Origin: Xylona heveae TC161
Lineage: Eukaryota > Ascomycota > Xylonomycetes > Xylonales > Xylonaceae
NCBI RefSeq assembly: GCF_001619985.1
Contig: NW_017264195.1
Coordinates: 2,046,001-2,110,000, forward strand
Length of the DNA stretch: 64,000 bases
Direction: 5' to 3'
Below are positions 45,058-55,232 of this stretch, one piece after another; within the stretch, counting starts at the first letter, position 1; every line of letters begins with the position of its first letter. A program made the position numbers and the translations under genes. The notes under the pieces were generated by a model. It was not told the origin of the DNA and did not search any database. It saw only the letters and a list, made by a program, of their open reading frames with translations.

Positions 45058-46835
45058 ATGCCTTCATCCGACCCACCATCTCCTGCGTCCGGCAAGGACT
45101 CAGCAGCGGCTTCCTCTTCGACACGAAGCCCGGGTACCTTCTCCTTGTCTCTCGGCGCAGGCAAGGCCTCGAAACCGTCGCCGCTCGCACGGAAACCTCT
45201 CACCACATCCGGCACGAAACGGCCTCACTCATCCCTCCATGACTCGGACGATGAAGACGACGCCGCAGCGGGCGCACAGCCTCAGCTGGTGTCGAGCTTT
45301 GACCACTCCGCCGGCGGTGCAATCAGCATAGACGGGCCCGCCGAGAAGAAAGCACCGCTCACCATACCTACACTCAAGAATCGGGACTGGCGCGAAGAAA
45401 GCCGGCGGAAACGCAGCAAGAACCTTCTTCCGCCCGAGGTCCAGGCAGCGCAACAAGCGGGCCAAGCATCATCATCATCATCATCAGCGAATGAAAGAGA
45501 CTTTGATGTCGTTAATAGCGGACCACAGGCCTTCGGACTCAACTTTGTCCGCCGGGAGGAAGTCGTCATCGCTCCGCAAGGCACAAGTGACCTTGTCGAG
45601 GATGGCCAGGCCGCGGAATCATCCAGCGCGACAGTTACCGCTACACCTACACCCAAAACAATGGACGAGCTCGCACTCGAGGCCCTTACAAGCGACGGGA
45701 CAAACAAGACAGGCTCGAATCTCGTCCTCCCGGCCGTCGAAGAAGCGCGGACTACCGGTGCCGACCGGCCAGCCCTATGGGAGGCCAGAAACGAAGACGA
45801 GGCGTTCAGAATGGATATCGAGTCACGGCCGGAATCTGCGTCCCTTGATGCGTATTCGGCCGTACCCGTCGAAGAGTTCGGCGCGGCCCTGCTTCGCGGA
45901 ATGGGCTGGAAGGAAGGAGACGCTGTAGGCAAGAGGAGAGAGCAAGTCACCAAGCCCCGCGTGGTCGAGCGTCGTCCGGCTTTGCTGGGTATCGGCGCCA
46001 AGGAAGTTCCAGGCGGCATGGAGGAATTTGGCGCCTGGGGGAAAGCAGCCTCCGGAGGAGGGGGTCCAGGAAAAGGTCGCAAGCAAAGAGCGGTGGATAA
46101 GATATATAATCCCGTGGTGCTGAAGAATACGAAGACGGGCGAAATGTTGACCGAGGACGAACTTAAAGCCAAAGCGGAAGAACAGAAACGTCTCATCGAA
46201 GAGGAGGATTGGAAAGAGAGGCGGGATAGGAATCTCGCGGCGGATCGGGACAGGAAGAGGGATAAGGAGAGGAGTAGACGCAGTTCAAGGTGAGTTTGTC
46301 TTTCTTTTTCTTTTCTTTCGTTTTTCTATTTTTTTTTTCTTTTCCGTTCTTTCTCCATCTCAGTGCTTGCTCTCTTCATTATTTTCTTTTTTCCTCCCTC
46401 ATTCATTAGTTTCTCTCAAATGACAATTCACTGACGTCTTTTCGACTCGCCAGAGAACGAGAACGGGAAAACGACCGGGACAGAGATTCTCGAGACTCAT
46501 CTACCCACCGACGCTATCGCGACCACCGCGATAGTGACCGGGATTCCTACAAACACGAAAGCAGCAGTCGAAGCAGACACAGCTCGTCGCGGAGAGACCG
46601 AGACCGAGAATACGACGATTATTCTCGATCATCTGAAAGCAGCAGCAGTAGGCGCAGGCGCCGAAATGATGACTATGACGATGACGACGGTCGTGATTAT
46701 TACAAGGATGATAGGAAAGACAGAGACAAGGACCGAGACCGCCGACGTGAAAGAGATCGAGAGGACAGACGGTATGATTCCACATCATCTTCTTCGAGGA
46801 GGAGAGATAGGGATCGAGATTATCGACGGGATTAG
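45058..46835 (+). CDS. SPP2: Pre-mRNA splicing factor Spp2 (G-patch)
   Basis: Two exons (45058-46289, 46454-46835) give 537 aa. Spp2 (human GPKOW) uses its G-patch to activate the DEAH helicase Prp2 before the first splicing step. The N-terminus FSLSLGAGKASK is the conserved SLSLG start, followed by SFDHSAGGAISI. The G-patch-like motif is VEEFGAALLRGMGWKEGDAV near residues 268-290. The family C-terminal block DKIYNPVVLKNTKTGEMLTE comes next. The second exon encodes a long Arg/Asp/Glu/Ser tail of about 125 residues, typical of spliceosomal RD-rich domains. I chose the ATG at 45058 rather than the in-frame one at 44860, because the intervening 66 residues are unlike any Spp2. Confidence 0.92.
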
Positions 46836-47256
46836 ATGTCGTTGTTGTTCGCGCCATGAGCGAAAAATAAGTGGTTTGAACTTTGGTATTGAAGCCCGTC
46901 ATTGGAGCCTGTCATTGGATGTCGATGTCGATGTCAATATTATAATAGATCAAAGGTGTATAAAAGTTACTAGGAGATATACAAGAACATTCCGGTCTGG
47001 GTGTCTCCATTCTATCAAAGACTCTTAAATGGATACCGGTGTGTTGTATACACGTCGTACATACAAAAATCACAGTTCATTGAGGACAATTTGATATGTG
47101 TCTTAGGTAAAGGAAAAATAAGAAGGTTTAAAAAATGGCACGAATGTCTAAAATAGTTTTATTGTACTGTACTGTACTGTACTCAAGTGTGCCCAGAAAG
47201 TCGGAAATATTCTATGCATTGCAATTGCCGCTTGTAGTGATGCGACGGAAATTGAT
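46836..47256. other. Convergent intergenic stretch SPP2 / CTP1
   Basis: 3' flanks of two convergent genes. It contains ATGTCGATGTCGATGTC and TACTGTACTGTACTGTACT microrepeats (near 46919 and 47164). No gene seen. Confidence 0.5.
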
Positions 47257-48763
47257 TCAAAGGTATTTGCGCTCAGGATCGAATGTATCCAATAGGTCCA
47301 TTGTCTTCTCGTACCTAAATTCGACAACGGAATGGTTAGTAATGATCCCACAGACGGTGCATATTCGCAGATTACTCGGAGAGCAGTCTTAAAAGGACAA
47401 GGGGGAAAGAAAAAGATAAGTCTGCGATAGGTCATCAACGTACATTGTAAAGACGATACCACCGCTCAATATAAGTCGGGCAAGACGCGGTACGGCGCCA
47501 GACCACAAGGTGAAAAAGCCTTCATCCTTGACGATTCGACTTGCGCAGACGAAGCTGTTCTTGTAGAGGTGGCGAGCCTCGATAGATTGCATCCTGGATT
47601 CGAGTCAGCTTCCGTCTTTCCATAGTTTGAAGTTTTCCTCCTAAAATTGGCTGGGGAAAATATAAGTGCGTACCTTGTTTTGATAGTATCCAGGGGTTGC
47701 GTCACATAGCTGCCAAAATTATATTAGCACGACTAGTCCTAAAAGTCCCCCCGGTATGCCTGGGATATTAATTAGAGAATGTCAAAACATACACAGTGAT
47801 CAGTCCTGCGATACCGCCAATAGCGAACGTGCTAACGGTTCCGAGCTTCTCTCCCGGCGCAACGTAGCCTTGTGCAAGCTGCTTCAGGGTAGTATATGCG
47901 CTGAATCGAGTGGCCGAATTGGCGGCCTGGCGCGCTGTGGTAGGGACAAAGCCCTGGAAGAAGCCGCGGATACCTCGCTCCTGTGCTATTATCTTTGATC
48001 CGTGCAAGAAGCCACGCATGCGCGGCGTGCCTGATTTCCGATCATCGATCCTGTAGATTTGCGCGTGGGATAATTAACTCCGCTGGCCCATTTAAAGAAC
48101 CCTTTCTTCTGTCCGAGGCTTACAGGGTAGTTTTAATGCTTTCAAAAGGAGTGACGGCAAGAAGAGACTCGGTAACACCTGCACCGAAACCGGCAATGAC
48201 TGTGCGAGGGCCTGAAATCTTGCCGTCCGCATCCTGCAGCATGGACTTGTATGTATCAAAGGCGACAAAGCCTGTAGTAGCAGAGTTAATAAGGAGGCAG
48301 TTCTAAGCTAATAGCCTTAATTGAAACCACATACGAATTCCTGCCTTGAGAGAGTTGCCAATAATCAATGTCGTACATCCCGCATACCAAGCTGGCCCGA
48401 ATGGTGGGATGGGGAGTTTCTTGCCATCGGCGAGCCGTCGATTTAATTGACTTCGCGTCTTCAGGACTGCATATCCCGCTTTAGTTGGACTGAAGGTGTA
48501 AAAAGGTTCGAAGAAGGGGTCATACACTCGGCAGGATATGTGATAGCTGCATTGCACCGCAAATCAGTAATTGTTTAGTTGCGTCATGCGACATTCGTAT
48601 CGCGGGGTGAGTCCCATACCAATTTCAACAGCGCCGGCTGTAGAGCCTGCGATGATTGAGCGCAGCGCGCTCGGCTGCCATGATCATTTGTCAGAGAGTT
48701 ATATAAGACATAAATACACGCAATGATACCCACTCATACCTTTTCTTTCGTTGTGGCAGCCAT
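47257..48763 (-). CDS. CTP1: Mitochondrial tricarboxylate (citrate) carrier
   Basis: Nine exons (48763-48740, 48674-48620, 48546-48526, 48466-48335, 48271-48124, 48050-47793, 47709-47674, 47593-47444, 47314-47257) give 293 aa, normal for the carrier family. The protein exchanges citrate or isocitrate for malate across the inner membrane and so feeds cytosolic acetyl-CoA. All three carrier signatures are present: YPAEFLKTR, TPFESIKTT and QPLDTIKTR. The conserved citrate-carrier stretch STAGAVEIAITYPAE is intact. This is the most intron-dense gene here: eight introns, with a 21-nt internal exon and a 24-nt first exon. It is divergent from SAD1 with 301 bp between start codons. Confidence 0.95.
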
Positions 48764-49064
48764 TATTGCCAAAAATCACCAGTCAAATTGGATAATTGTC
48801 GAAAGATATCATGGGCCGGGTAACATTCAGTGCCATGTCGGTGTCGGACTTTTGGCGATGATTTCACCCGAAATCCAAACAGAGCAAGAGCTTCCACAAT
48901 TGATAAACTTTCGATCTCTATTGACCTGACCGCGACAAGAACAGGTCTTCGATACTATACAGTCCTCGGAGCCCTCCAGATACTTTATTACAGAATTGGA
49001 CAGAACGAAAGCGCCTGTCGATTAATATTGGCCTGTTACATACAATCACAATATAGAGAAAGCT
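48764..49064. promoter_or_regulatory. Shared CTP1/SAD1 promoter
   Basis: Only 301 bp separate the two divergent start codons, so promoters and leaders of a citrate carrier and a splicing protein overlap or abut. No clear TATA box is seen. Confidence 0.45.
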
Positions 49065-51046
49065 ATGGCCAAGCGACAGGCGGAAGAGTCCCTGGAGAAC
49101 GTGGACGCGGCGGTGGCGTCTCCGGCATCCAAAAAGGCCCGAGTCGAAGATGAGATAGATGAATCCGAAAGAGCAGCACCTATTTCAGCAGCCCCGCCTT
49201 CAGCATCCATAAATGGCAGCACCGACGCAAAAGCAAACGGCAATGTCTCTGCGCAAAGCCATCGTCACAGCCACGGCCACGTTTTCAACCGCGAACAAGA
49301 CGAGCGTCGCGGAGAGGATATTCTTGCAGCGGCAGATGTTGAAGGGGAGGAGCTTGAGGAGGCAGTGGGCACAGATGACGAGGAAGACGAGGGCGACGCT
49401 CTGCATGGCATCGACGAGGATCAATCTGCGCTTACGGCACCGACACGGCAAATCGCGCCAACAGAAGGCTACAATGACCTATATCTTGACACGATCAATC
49501 GCGCCGTGCTTGACTTTGATTTTGAAAAGCTCTGCTCCATCAGTCTGTCCAACATCAATGTTTACGCTTGTCTAGTCTGCGGCAAATATTTCCAGGGCCG
49601 TGGACCCAAATCACACGCGTACTTCCACGCGCTGGACGTCGGGCACCATGTGTACGTAAATATGGAGACGAAGAAGGTATACGTTCTGCCGGAAGGCTAC
49701 GAGGTGAAGAATAAGTCCCTGGACGACATCAAATTTGTTGTCGACCCAAGGCTATCGCGGGAGGAAGTGATGAAGTTGGACAAGGAGCAAAAATCGGCGT
49801 GGGATTTGAGTGGTAGAAAATATACTCCTGGTTAGTCCATACCACGCCTCTCTCCTCCGTATGATACTCCCGCATTCTTGAATATCATGGCTAACATATA
49901 TGCTCCAGGTTTCGTCGGTCTCAACAACATTAAAGCCAACGACTATTTCAACGTCATTGTGCATTCTCTAGCCCACGTCTCTCCGCTGCGCAATTATTTC
50001 ATGCTCGAAGATTTCACAAGCCGCCCACAGCTAGTCCAGCGCTTTTCCACCCTGATCCGAAAAATATGGAACCCTCGCGCTTTCAAATCGCACGTTTCCC
50101 CTCACGAGCTGTTGCAGGAAATCTCCCTCCGCTCCAACAAACGTTTCACACTCACCGAACAAGCCGATCCCGTAGACTTTATCAGCTGGTTCCTAAACAA
50201 CCTCCACCTCGCGCTTGGCGGTAGCAAAACGAAACCAGGCACGAGTATCGTACAAAAGGTCTTTCAAGGCAAACTCAAAGTGGAGAGCCAGCAGATCACC
50301 GCCCGCGGCGATGCCGGCGACCGTCTCCGTTTCGAAGATGCCACTGTCCATTCCGACATCAGCCGCTTTCTGATGCTCACGCTCGATCTACCTGCCGCGC
50401 CACTCTTCCAAGACGAAGTCGAGAAGAATATTATTCCTCAGGTACGCATTTCCAGTCTTTTTCCTCATTGCTTTCCCCCTTCTTTCTCTGTCCTCTTTAC
50501 CCTTCTTTCTTTCGTTTCTCTGCAACATACAGTATTTCTAACAATCCCCGTCTCAACGTCCAGGTCCCCCTGACCTCTCTTCTGACCAAATACGACGGCA
50601 TCCGCTCCCAAGAGCACCTCAACATGCGCAAGCGCTACCGCCTTCTGCACCCTCTCCCCCAACACCTGCTGTTCCACATCAAGCGCTTCTCCAAAAACAA
50701 GTTCGTCTCAGAGCGTAACCCCACTATCGTCACTTTCTCGCCCAGATCGCTCGACATGTCGCCCTACGTCGAGCCCAACCCGGCCCTCCACCCGCCTGCC
50801 GAACCCATCTGGTACGATCTCGTCGCAAACGTCACGCACGAAGCGATCCGTCGCAGAGACGACAGCGTCGAAGTCGAAGCCGACGCCAAAGTGTGGCGCG
50901 TCCAGCTCAGAGACAAGAGCCGCGACGAATGGGTCGAGGTCCAGGATCTCTTTGTCGATAGAGTTAGTGCCGAGACGCTCTTCACAAAGGAGAGTGTGCT
51001 ACAGGTTTGGGAAAAGAGGAAGACTGCTCCCCCGTCGAAGCGGTGA
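49065..51046 (+). CDS. SAD1: U4/U6.U5 tri-snRNP protein Sad1/Usp39
   Basis: Three exons (49065-49830, 49909-50441, 50564-51046) give 593 aa. Sad1 (human USP39) keeps the tri-snRNP assembled and is needed for splicing. After an acidic N-terminus of about 135 residues, the ZnF-UBP domain begins at YACLVCGKYFQG (Cys169, Cys172) and continues with SHAYFHALDVGHHVYVN. The USP fold starts at GFVGLNNIKANDYFN (residue 255 on); the catalytic Cys of active USPs is absent here, as known for this family, so it is a pseudo-protease. HLLFHIKRFSKNKFV and the C-terminal LQVWEKRK segment complete the fold. All features match the family. Confidence 0.95.
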
Positions 51047-51843
51047 ATGATGGTGGCGTTGCATTGCAGATATTTTTGCTTCTTTTGCAGGGTGGAGTAG
51101 GGGTATTGTAGAAAAGACCTTTTTTTTTTTGCAAAGCTTATTTTGAGCTGGAGTTTCGAAGGGGAGGTTATATTCTTTTGATATATGAATTGGTAGCATA
51201 AAATATACTTATCCCGGGAGCCAAGTTCCCTTTGTTGGACTTGGGATCACCTTGGGCCTTTTTCTTCCAAAATGATTTTGATCTTAGATTCTGATAGTCG
51301 CTAGTCACATGGTAAACAGATACATCATTCTCAAATGGGATTATCTTAGAACGATTTAATTATAAACTCTGGAGAAAATAGCTATGGATTTGATGCTCAA
51401 AGTGGTGATATTACTCCATTGGTTCCGCTTGCTCCCATAAAGTAGATTCCGTCTCGCGCTCTTAAAGATGATATTAACCCTAGAGTTGAATTCCGCTTTA
51501 TGATGCATATTGAGTAAGAGAGAAAAGAGAGAACGCCCTTTGTAGCCCGATAAATTTACCCCGATGAACCAAATTCCCTTTGCAATCGACGTTGTAGCGA
51601 TGGAAGCAGACGATGATGATGGTGAGAGATAGATGGCTCAAAATACCAATAAAGAAAAAGGAAGGGACATGAAGGGATGATATGTCGAGAACTTCAAAAA
51701 AATGTGGAAGTGATGATGACACCTTTGCCAGGTTCAAAAGATCCATGGGTGAAAGGGTGATTAAAAAAAATTGTGCGGGCGGCATTCCAATAAAAAGGAT
51801 ATAAACTCGGAGCGTGACAAAAGCTAGAGCAATCCAAGACATA
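51047..51843. other. Convergent intergenic stretch SAD1 / membrane protein
   Basis: AT-rich. A minus-strand open frame at 51498-51872 is hydrophobic but overlaps the 3' end of the membrane-protein gene in another frame and has no recognised domain; it was not accepted. Confidence 0.45.
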
Positions 51844-54800
51844 TCATGGTGTGAAGCCTCCTTCCCAGCCAAATCTCGCCATTCCTACGGCCACAGAAAC
51901 CAAATACGAAATCTGCCAGCAGGTAAACCCGACAGCAGCTTCCAAGCCACAGCATAGAAGCAATTTTGAGGAATATGCCAGCAGGCTCGGGCCAGACCCT
52001 CCAAAGAGGCTTGTTGGACTTGGGCCTGTGTCGCCAGAGCTTTTGCTTTTCCACAAGCTGCGGCCATGACCAAGACCTAGGGTAGATCCGATGGCAGCAC
52101 CGAGACCAAAGGGCCACGTAGTCGTGGTGTATATCTGAGGCAGAAAGAAAGCTGCATTGGCGCGCTGCTCAGGAGTGCTCGCGGCAGCGAGGAAGGATCG
52201 AGCAATTGATCGATTGACAGTTGCTTGAAAAGGCGAAAGTATGCACCCAGCTGCAATGCTAGCAATAAGGTTGGCCATGGTCAGCGCAGGACTGTTGGAG
52301 AGGATCGTTATGTGCTGGCGTTTGCGCTTGCGCTGGTTAGAAGCTGCCTCGGCAGCGCGGCGGGATCGATGTCGGCGTCGACGGGAAGAATTTTGGGCTC
52401 CATCAGGAGGAGAAAATTGATCTCCGATCGGCGTCTGATTATCGAAACCCGGCGGGCCAAGTGGCGTTGGTAAGGGGTTCAAAGAAGCAGAGACAGGGGA
52501 TGCAGTGATACCACCCTCAAGTATCTGCTGAACGGGCTGCGGTTGCAAAGCGTCGGCTGCCCGCATGCCGCCGCCCTGGTTGATTATGCCGGCAGTGTCA
52601 ATTTCGACTTCCATGGTAACGGTCTCCGAATTCCCGTGGCGCGTGGAGGAAACGCGAACAGCATTTGTTGGGCGAGAGTGGACGGAGCTGGAAGAAACAG
52701 AAGAAGATCTCGTACGGGGCGCTTGTCCTTCGTTGGTTGAAACGTAATCTGCTCTGTTGAGGCCAACCCCTCCCTCTTCATCCTCCTCCTCATCGTCTTC
52801 AGCGGTTTCGCGACTCCCTCGAGCAGAAATATCTCCTGAAATCTGGTCTGCAGCTTGAGTGTTGCCATGGACTTCTTGTAGTTGAGAATTTAGCTCTGCT
52901 TCACTCCTACTGTTGGGTAGTCTATGAAGATCGCTGAAAATGATGCCGTCGCGCGACTGTTCGAAAGCTCTTCTTTGACTCCGTTGTGAGTGCTCTGGAT
53001 CAAATGCTCCTCGAACAGAATCCACCACGTTGTTCAAAGCGGTGCGAAAAATTCCGGGGTCCGCGTCACCCGTTTGTACAGATGGGGAAAGTCCTGAGAT
53101 GCCGTCCACACGTATGCCGCTCTCTAACGAACCTTTTATGGAGTACTCATCAGGATCAGACCGAGCAATTAGTCGAGGCAGTATCATTTCGGAGAGAAAT
53201 GCCGAAAGAGCATCAAATGTTGAATTGTACAGCCAAACCATAACAAACGGCGAGGTCACCGATGAAACTATCATCCGCACTATTGACTTTGGATTGATTC
53301 GACTTGGAAGCTGCGGCAATTGGATAGGCGAGGCGGACGAGAAAGGAATAAAAGATCGGAGAGGAGGTAGAAGGGGCCACGGAGGGATGAGATGTAGAAT
53401 TTGCAATGCCACGAATATTTCGAAAGGATAAATGATGAGATATGGCATTATTTCGGCACTGTGATACAATCAGCTCAGCATATCTTACAAGTAACAAAGG
53501 TGGATGAACAGTTTGCATACAGTGTTCTCACAAAAAGGATGCTATATCTTGATGCACGCGGATGTCTGCGAGAAATTCCATGTTTTGCTAGCAATAGAGG
53601 AAACAAGTTGGCAGACCCGATGAAGAGGATGTCGGATGCAACCCCGAAAACTACAGAAGCACTCTGAGCAACAAAGCCGGGAAATAGAAAGGACAAGGCC
53701 CTGGTCTGACGCCACTGAGCCTTTAACAACTCGACGAAAGAGACTTGCGAATATGGACGTAGGACCTAGTGAACAATGAGCAATCTTCTGACCAGAGAAT
53801 TTATTACAAGGGCTTCTTTACCTGGATTCGATTCTTCAATGCCATGATAGGCCACATCCCAGTCGATTCGAGAAAACTACTGACGGATCGTATCCATAGC
53901 CCCACCTCATTCTCCTCCATCACGAGCTTAACCTTTGCTCTTTCACTTCCAGACAAATCTTCCAGCTTCGTCGACGGACTTGTCAGCTTTCCATCCCCCT
54001 GGACGCCAACGCAAACTCCAACCGTAGCCAACACATCGTTCTGAGCTTTGATCAAGGTGCGAGCCGATGCTTTCGATGCCGGATTGGTCGGGTGCCCTCT
54101 ATGGTCATAGAGTTGTACATAGTCGCTCCCCTCATTTCCTGCATCAATCTCATTTGTAGGTCTTATTGATGAATTTTGCCCAGCATGAGGAACAGATCCT
54201 GCGGGTTCCGATTCCTCGGGCGCTTCGTATGCTGAGCGACCCTGAAATTTCCAGTTAGTTTAATTCATCGAGCATCTCAAACCCCAAAAACTCGCTCGCT
54301 GCAAAAGTCGGGAAAAGTTCAGGCCATTCTTGAGGCTCAAAGGCTTCGAAATCATCATCAGCGAGATCGATAACCTCCCAGGAGTCTTTATAAACGCCGG
54401 ATTGAGCTTGAAAGTGACCATTGAGAGTGTCTCTAGTCTGCCCGGCATCTAAAGCTTTCTGCGGAAGACTTGAACTATTGTTTTTACCCAAAGAAGGTTC
54501 GTAACCATTGCGCGAGCTGGCAGCATGGGAGACCTCCGCAATAGCAAGCCCCGCTCCGGGAGACATGAGCATCTTATTGGCCTCTTCAGAGTGGCTCGAG
54601 GCTACCGCTGGACGGGGCCGAGCAAAGCGCTTCAGGTGATGGATCAAAGGAGTCGAGAGTTTGAAAACCTCGGACCCGAAGAGACAAACAGCGCGGGGTG
54701 GAATATCAAAAAGAGATGGAGTAAAGGATATATTTAAGGGCTTTTTTGCGAAAATACCTCTGAAGGCGAGGCTATGATCCATATTTGCAGAAAGGTTCGA

Positions 54801-54910
54801 TCGGGCGAGGGATGGCAATGACGGATTTGTATGCAGAAAGAGGATGAAGCTTGAAAACAAAATACTGGACTTACCAGAGCTAAGCGGGTAATGTAAGCCT
54901 GCCTACCCAT
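51844..54910 (-). CDS. Multi-pass membrane protein of unknown function
   Basis: Four exons (54910-54875, 54241-53822, 53765-53521, 53458-51844) give 771 aa. I recognise the layout from unnamed filamentous-fungal proteins: a start MGRQAYITRLALGRSAYEAP, then DYVQLYDHRGHPTNP, followed by several hydrophobic segments. Those include ALSFLFPGFVAQSASVVFGV, IMPYLIIYPFEIFVALQILH, SVTSPFVMVWLYNSTFDAL, LIASIAAGCILSPFQATVN and LLCCGLEAAVGFTCWQISYL. A hydrophilic Ser/Glu/Arg-rich domain of about 250 residues sits between the N- and C-terminal membrane parts. A mitochondrial outer-membrane or ER role is possible but unproven. Intron 1 is exceptionally long (633 nt) and holds a separate open frame. The exon 3 donor GTATGC was chosen because it alone restores frame with exon 4. 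Confidence 0.7.
54255..54782 (-). CDS. Uncertain ORF nested in intron 1 of the membrane-protein gene
   Basis: An uninterrupted 175-codon frame on the same strand as its host, entirely inside the 633-nt intron and ending 12 nt before the intron's acceptor. The sequence has protein-like composition: a basic, Pro-rich first half and an acidic C-terminus with DSWEVIDLADDDFEAFEPQE followed by WPELFPTFAASEFLGFEML. I recognise no family. Its phase does not fit either flanking exon, so it is not an extra exon of the host under the model used. It may be a nested gene, a separate gene that displaces the proposed first exon, or a chance frame. Confidence 0.35.
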   Translation of the reverse strand: MDHSLAFRGIFAKKPLNISFTPSLFDIPPRAVCLFGSEVFKLSTPLIHHLKRFARPRPAVASSHSEEANKMLMSPGAGLAIAEVSHAASSRNGYEPSLGKNNSSSLPQKALDAGQTRDTLNGHFQAQSGVYKDSWEVIDLADDDFEAFEPQEWPELFPTFAASEFLGFEMLDELN

Positions 54911-55232
54911 GGTCAAAGAGGCTTAGGTCCTTACGACCAAACGACCATCACGAACTTTCACTGGGAGTCGAAAACATTGAGAGATGTATGTTTGTATAAG
55001 TTGAGGATGAGAAGCATAACACTATTAGAATCCGGGGGAGGACTAACTGATACTCGGTAAATCAATTATCCGAACCGATAACAAATGTGCCTCGGCTAAA
55101 TAAAATTCCGTGCCGATAAGTTTTCCGTCTTTTCGCCGACAAAATAATGACAGTCCCGACGAGCAACAATTATATCATCCTTCGCGCCCAAATTTTTGTT
55201 TCGCCCTCAGACTTCGCTGGCTGGATCCCAGC
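54911..55232. promoter_or_regulatory. Shared promoter of the membrane-protein gene (-) and UTP13 (+)
   Basis: The divergent start codons are 322 bp apart. The UTP13 side contains GCCGATAA/ACCGATAA-type repeats near 55070-55120. No TATA box is clear. Confidence 0.4.

Noticed and set aside
46534-47028. Plus-strand frame rich in Thr/Glu/Arg after the SPP2 intron
   Set aside because: A shifted reading of the SPP2 RD-rich second exon; the correct frame ends at 46835.
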